A DNA stretch of 48,148 bases from positions 1 through 48,148 of the IMG/VR virus record IMGVR_UViG_3300049448_000568; one strand, given 5' to 3'. Positions 46,307 to 48,148 of the stretch are shown here, one piece after another (within the stretch, counting starts at the first letter, position 1; every line of letters begins with the position of its first letter). Below the pieces are notes generated by a model. The model did no database searches, had not been told where the DNA came from, and was given only the letters and a program-made list of their open reading frames with translations. A program made the position numbers and the translations under genes. Source of the DNA: a virus.

Positions 46307-46876
46307 TCACTGGATTTCGCGCAGCAGCTCGCCTTCCAGGAAGAGATGGAGCGTCAGGGTGACGCTCAGGCCGGTGGCGATGTCCAGCTGGACATAGAAG
46401 TTCTGCACCGGGGGAAGGTAGATGGAATGCAGCAGCGAGTAGATGTTGCGCTGCTCCGGGCGACCGGCGTTGGCGTAGACGGTCGAGGCGGTGATCGCCA
46501 CGGCCGGGACCACGGTCTGGGCTTCGAGGCCAGTGCCGGCGGTCAGGATGAAGGCGGGGATGGTCAGGTAGACCTTCTCGCCGACCTGCACCTTGTAGCT
46601 GCCGCGCTGGAAGAACGCGGAGGCATCGGCGTAGGTCGCGACCGAGGCGTAGCCCAGCACCTGGCGCAGGGCCCGGATGCTGAAGCGCTTCGGCCAGCTG
46701 AGCTGTCCGGCGGTCTGCAGGTTGGTCAGCAGCGCGCTGCGGCCGGCCGAGCCGGTCGAGAACAGCGTGACGCTGGTCTGTGAGGTGAGGGCGACGCTGT
46801 CGTACAGCGGCTGGTGGATCGCCTCGAGGCGGATGGAGCCCGAACGGGCGTCCTTGACGGTGCGGAAAACGGGCAT
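46307..46876 (-). CDS. possible virion protein, 189 aa
   Basis: Beta-rich, Ser/Thr-rich and nearly Cys-free (LTSQTSVTLFSTGSAGRSAL, VYLTIPAFILTAGTGLEAQT), ending EGELLREIQ. The look is that of a small capsid or decoration protein, but no family is recognised. GGAGGAG is the strongest ribosome site in this part of the window, consistent with high expression. It lies downstream of the gene at 47071-47856, which may be co-transcribed. Confidence 0.6.
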   Translation of the reverse strand: MPVFRTVKDARSGSIRLEAIHQPLYDSVALTSQTSVTLFSTGSAGRSALLTNLQTAGQLSWPKRFSIRALRQVLGYASVATYADASAFFQRGSYKVQVGEKVYLTIPAFILTAGTGLEAQTVVPAVAITASTVYANAGRPEQRNIYSLLHSIYLPPVQNFYVQLDIATGLSVTLTLHLFLEGELLREIQ

Positions 46877-47070
46877 GTGAAACTCCTCCCCGAGGGGATT
46901 GGAAGTGAGGTCTCGCCGAGGGGCTTCCTGCGGCTACGACCGGTGGGTACGGTTCGCTGTCGGTCCTGTCCGCGAAAGCGGGAGGCAGCGCTCCGAATGA
47001 AGACGGGAATGTGAAAGAGCGGAAGAGCGGAGAAGGGGCCGTGGGCGCCCCGTACGCGCTACCCGAACAC

Positions 47071-47856
47071 TCAGTTCAGGTAGGTCTCCATGTACTTGCT
47101 GGCGTCGGTCAGGTAGCCGTCCACGCCGGCGAGGTCGTCGCTGGCCAGGTCGTCTTCCATGTCCCCGGTGCCCTGGTAGGCCTTGGCGTCGACGTAGCCG
47201 TCGACCGAGTCGTCTTCCATGTCCCCGGTGCCCTGGTAGGCCTTGGCGTCCACGTAGCCGCCGGTGCCCTGGTAGGCCTTGGCGTCGACGTAGCCTTCCA
47301 TGCCGTTCACCGGACCGCGGACCGCGGCGGCGGGGGCGGAGGCGACCGCGGCGGGGCCGACGATCGGGGTGCGGTAGACCAGCGAGGCGATCATGCCGGG
47401 CGAGACGAGCTCGACGATCGAGGCCGCGGCGCCGCCGACGGCCAGGGCCTTGCCGATGTTGCCCTTGACGAACTTCGAGGCCAGGAAGCCGATGGTGAAC
47501 GGGGTCAGGCCGCCGACCACCCGCTTGCCGATCGGGCTGGTCAGGATCGCGCCGCCGCCGAAGCGGGCCAGCATCGGGGCCACGAACTGCGCGGTGAGGA
47601 TGCCGCCCAGCGCGTAGGTGCCGACGGCGCCGCCGGCGGTGAACAGGAGGGTCTTCAGCTTGTGGTGCTTGACCACGCTGAGGACTTCGGAGGGAGCGCG
47701 CTTGAGAGCGCCGACGTACTGCTTGGCGATGCCCATGGTGGGATTCCTTTTGCTGTGACGGTGGTGGCGACCGCCACGGCGCGACGTGCGGCGTGAACGC
47801 GGGTTGCCGAGGAGAGCGAGATGGAGGCCAGGGTTGGACAGCAGCATGAGCGGCAT
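47071..47856 (-). CDS. basic, hydrophobic, repeat-containing protein, 261 aa
   Basis: The N-terminus has NPG...GNPRSRRTSRRGGRHHRHS and RNP, an Arg-rich 'NPxxRR' pattern I have seen in phage proteins of unknown role. Two Gly/Ala/Val-rich segments (about 68-93 and 112-142) could insert in a membrane. Residues 188-231 contain three GYVDAKAYQGTG units, two followed by DMEDD. It could be a membrane-bound virion or injection protein. An alternative start at residue 41 (MGIAKQYVGA) has AAGGAA upstream and is also plausible. Confidence 0.6.
   Translation of the reverse strand: MPLMLLSNPGLHLALLGNPRSRRTSRRGGRHHRHSKRNPTMGIAKQYVGALKRAPSEVLSVVKHHKLKTLLFTAGGAVGTYALGGILTAQFVAPMLARFGGGAILTSPIGKRVVGGLTPFTIGFLASKFVKGNIGKALAVGGAAASIVELVSPGMIASLVYRTPIVGPAAVASAPAAAVRGPVNGMEGYVDAKAYQGTGGYVDAKAYQGTGDMEDDSVDGYVDAKAYQGTGDMEDDLASDDLAGVDGYLTDASKYMETYLN
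47164..47295 (-). repeat. in-frame tandem repeats encoding GYVDAKAYQGTG
   Basis: Three 36-base units at 47260-47295, 47224-47259 and 47164-47199. The two left copies with their DMEDD extensions are nearly identical over 51 bases (47209-47259 and 47149-47199), so the duplication is recent or maintained. Confidence 0.85.
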
Positions 47857-47959
47857 CGGGAACCTTCAGCCCTAGGCGGGCGCGTCCTGATCGACTCACT
47901 AGGCTGCTGGCCGGGCGATTGCCTTCAGGCTATCGCGCTGCTACATGCTGACCCCGCCG

Positions 47960-47988
47960 ACTCTAGGCATCGGGAGTCTCAGAGTCAA
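47960..47988 (-). promoter_or_regulatory. candidate promoter TTGACT-N17-TAGAGT
   Basis: TTGACT and TAGAGT with exact 17-base spacing on the minus strand, about 100 bases before the 261-residue gene. It lacks the CTCCATAG element of the family, so it may follow different timing. Confidence 0.55.
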
Positions 47989-48101
47989 AACTATTTCGGG
48001 ACGTGCAACATGCGCATACCGCGCATTGTGACGGGGTCGCGCAAAAGCGTGAAAACCCGGTCAAGCGAAATGTTCTCGCCAGTGGGGCTCAGGAGTTGCG
48101 A

Positions 48102-48141
48102 GCGATTTGACGGTAAAAACAGCCTGTTTTTGAAAAATCGC
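48102..48141. repeat. nested inverted repeats in an AT-rich end
   Basis: GCGATTT (48102-48108) with AAATCGC (48135-48141) encloses AAAAACA (48115-48121) with TGTTTTT (48125-48131). Another hairpin ATGCGC/GCGCAT is at 48010-48026. The 292 bases after the last gene hold these and the promoter at 47960 and no gene that I can support. Confidence 0.55.
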
Positions 48142-48148
48142 AAAATCC

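Noticed and set aside
47164-47295. CRISPR-like repeats
   Set aside because: The units are adjacent or irregularly spaced, in frame inside a protein gene, and have no unique spacers.
1-48148. Circular genome closed exactly at the window ends
   Set aside because: Joining right to left continues the leftmost gene for only about 20 codons of AT-rich sequence before a stop, which does not look like coding sequence of this genome. No terminal direct repeat was seen.

Overview
The window looks like part of a GC-rich tailed-phage-type genome, or a phage-like element. The evidence is a dense run of short genes with 4-base ATGA/GTGA start-stop overlaps, a phage DNA polymerase, thymidylate synthase ThyX, deoxynucleotide kinase, a Cas4-like nuclease, homing endonucleases, and almost no untranslated space. 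No rRNA, tRNA, CRISPR array or housekeeping gene was seen. No terminase, portal, recognisable capsid or tail gene was seen either, and the leftmost gene runs off the edge, so this is probably a fragment of a larger genome. An exported protein (32978-33622) has a GDLDKALAIRAAM-type helix and a WRVTTGGYAGVW-type domain, which I associate with Planctomycetota. That is my only host clue and it is an inference.

Layout. (A) 1-6987, minus strand: four small unknown genes, a possible nuclease, and a 1630-residue protein that carries primase-like, zinc-finger, helicase, 3'-5' exonuclease and family A DNA polymerase motifs in one chain. (B) 6988-7699: a relatively AT-rich gene-free region with nested inverted repeats and a terminator-like hairpin, which could be a structured RNA or an origin. 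(C) 7700-8897, plus: a ribbon-helix-helix protein and a Phd/RelE-type toxin-antitoxin pair. (D) 8904-10998, minus: an HTH protein, a metallophosphoesterase and an HNH homing endonuclease. (E) 11172-13246, plus: eight small genes. (F) 13243-21241, minus: nucleotide metabolism (dNMP kinase, frameshifted ThyX), a ParB-like protein, a 642-residue unknown and small genes. (G) 21411-46208, plus: many small early-type genes, a UvrD-like helicase, a Hint/GIY-YIG-like endonuclease, methyltransferases, a nucleotidyltransferase, a Cas4-like nuclease, a VRR-NUC-like nuclease, a serine recombinase, two groups of glycosyltransferases, and a LAGLIDADG endonuclease next to a DNA methyltransferase. (H) 46307-47856, minus: two candidate virion or membrane-associated proteins, convergent with G at a strong bidirectional terminator.

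Regulation is the most coherent system seen. At least eight promoters on both strands of F and G share a sigma70-like TTGAC(A/T)-N17-(C/T)ATAGT core. Most also carry a tandem CTCCATAG-like repeat that fills the spacer and the -10. Nine genes share an almost identical leader, CCTGGAAAGGG, placed 6-7 bases before ATG. Together these look like a regulon of early genes under common transcriptional and translational control. Separate small DNA-binding proteins (7700, 37622, 43407) each lie beside a palindrome that could be their operator.

Functionally, the window combines DNA synthesis (fused primase-helicase-polymerase, UvrD helicase, Cas4-like and VRR-NUC nucleases), dTMP and dNTP supply (ThyX, dNMP kinase), DNA or surface modification (methyltransferases, glycosyltransferases), conflict-related genes (toxin-antitoxin, nucleotidyltransferase, Lar-like protein) and selfish endonucleases of three families.
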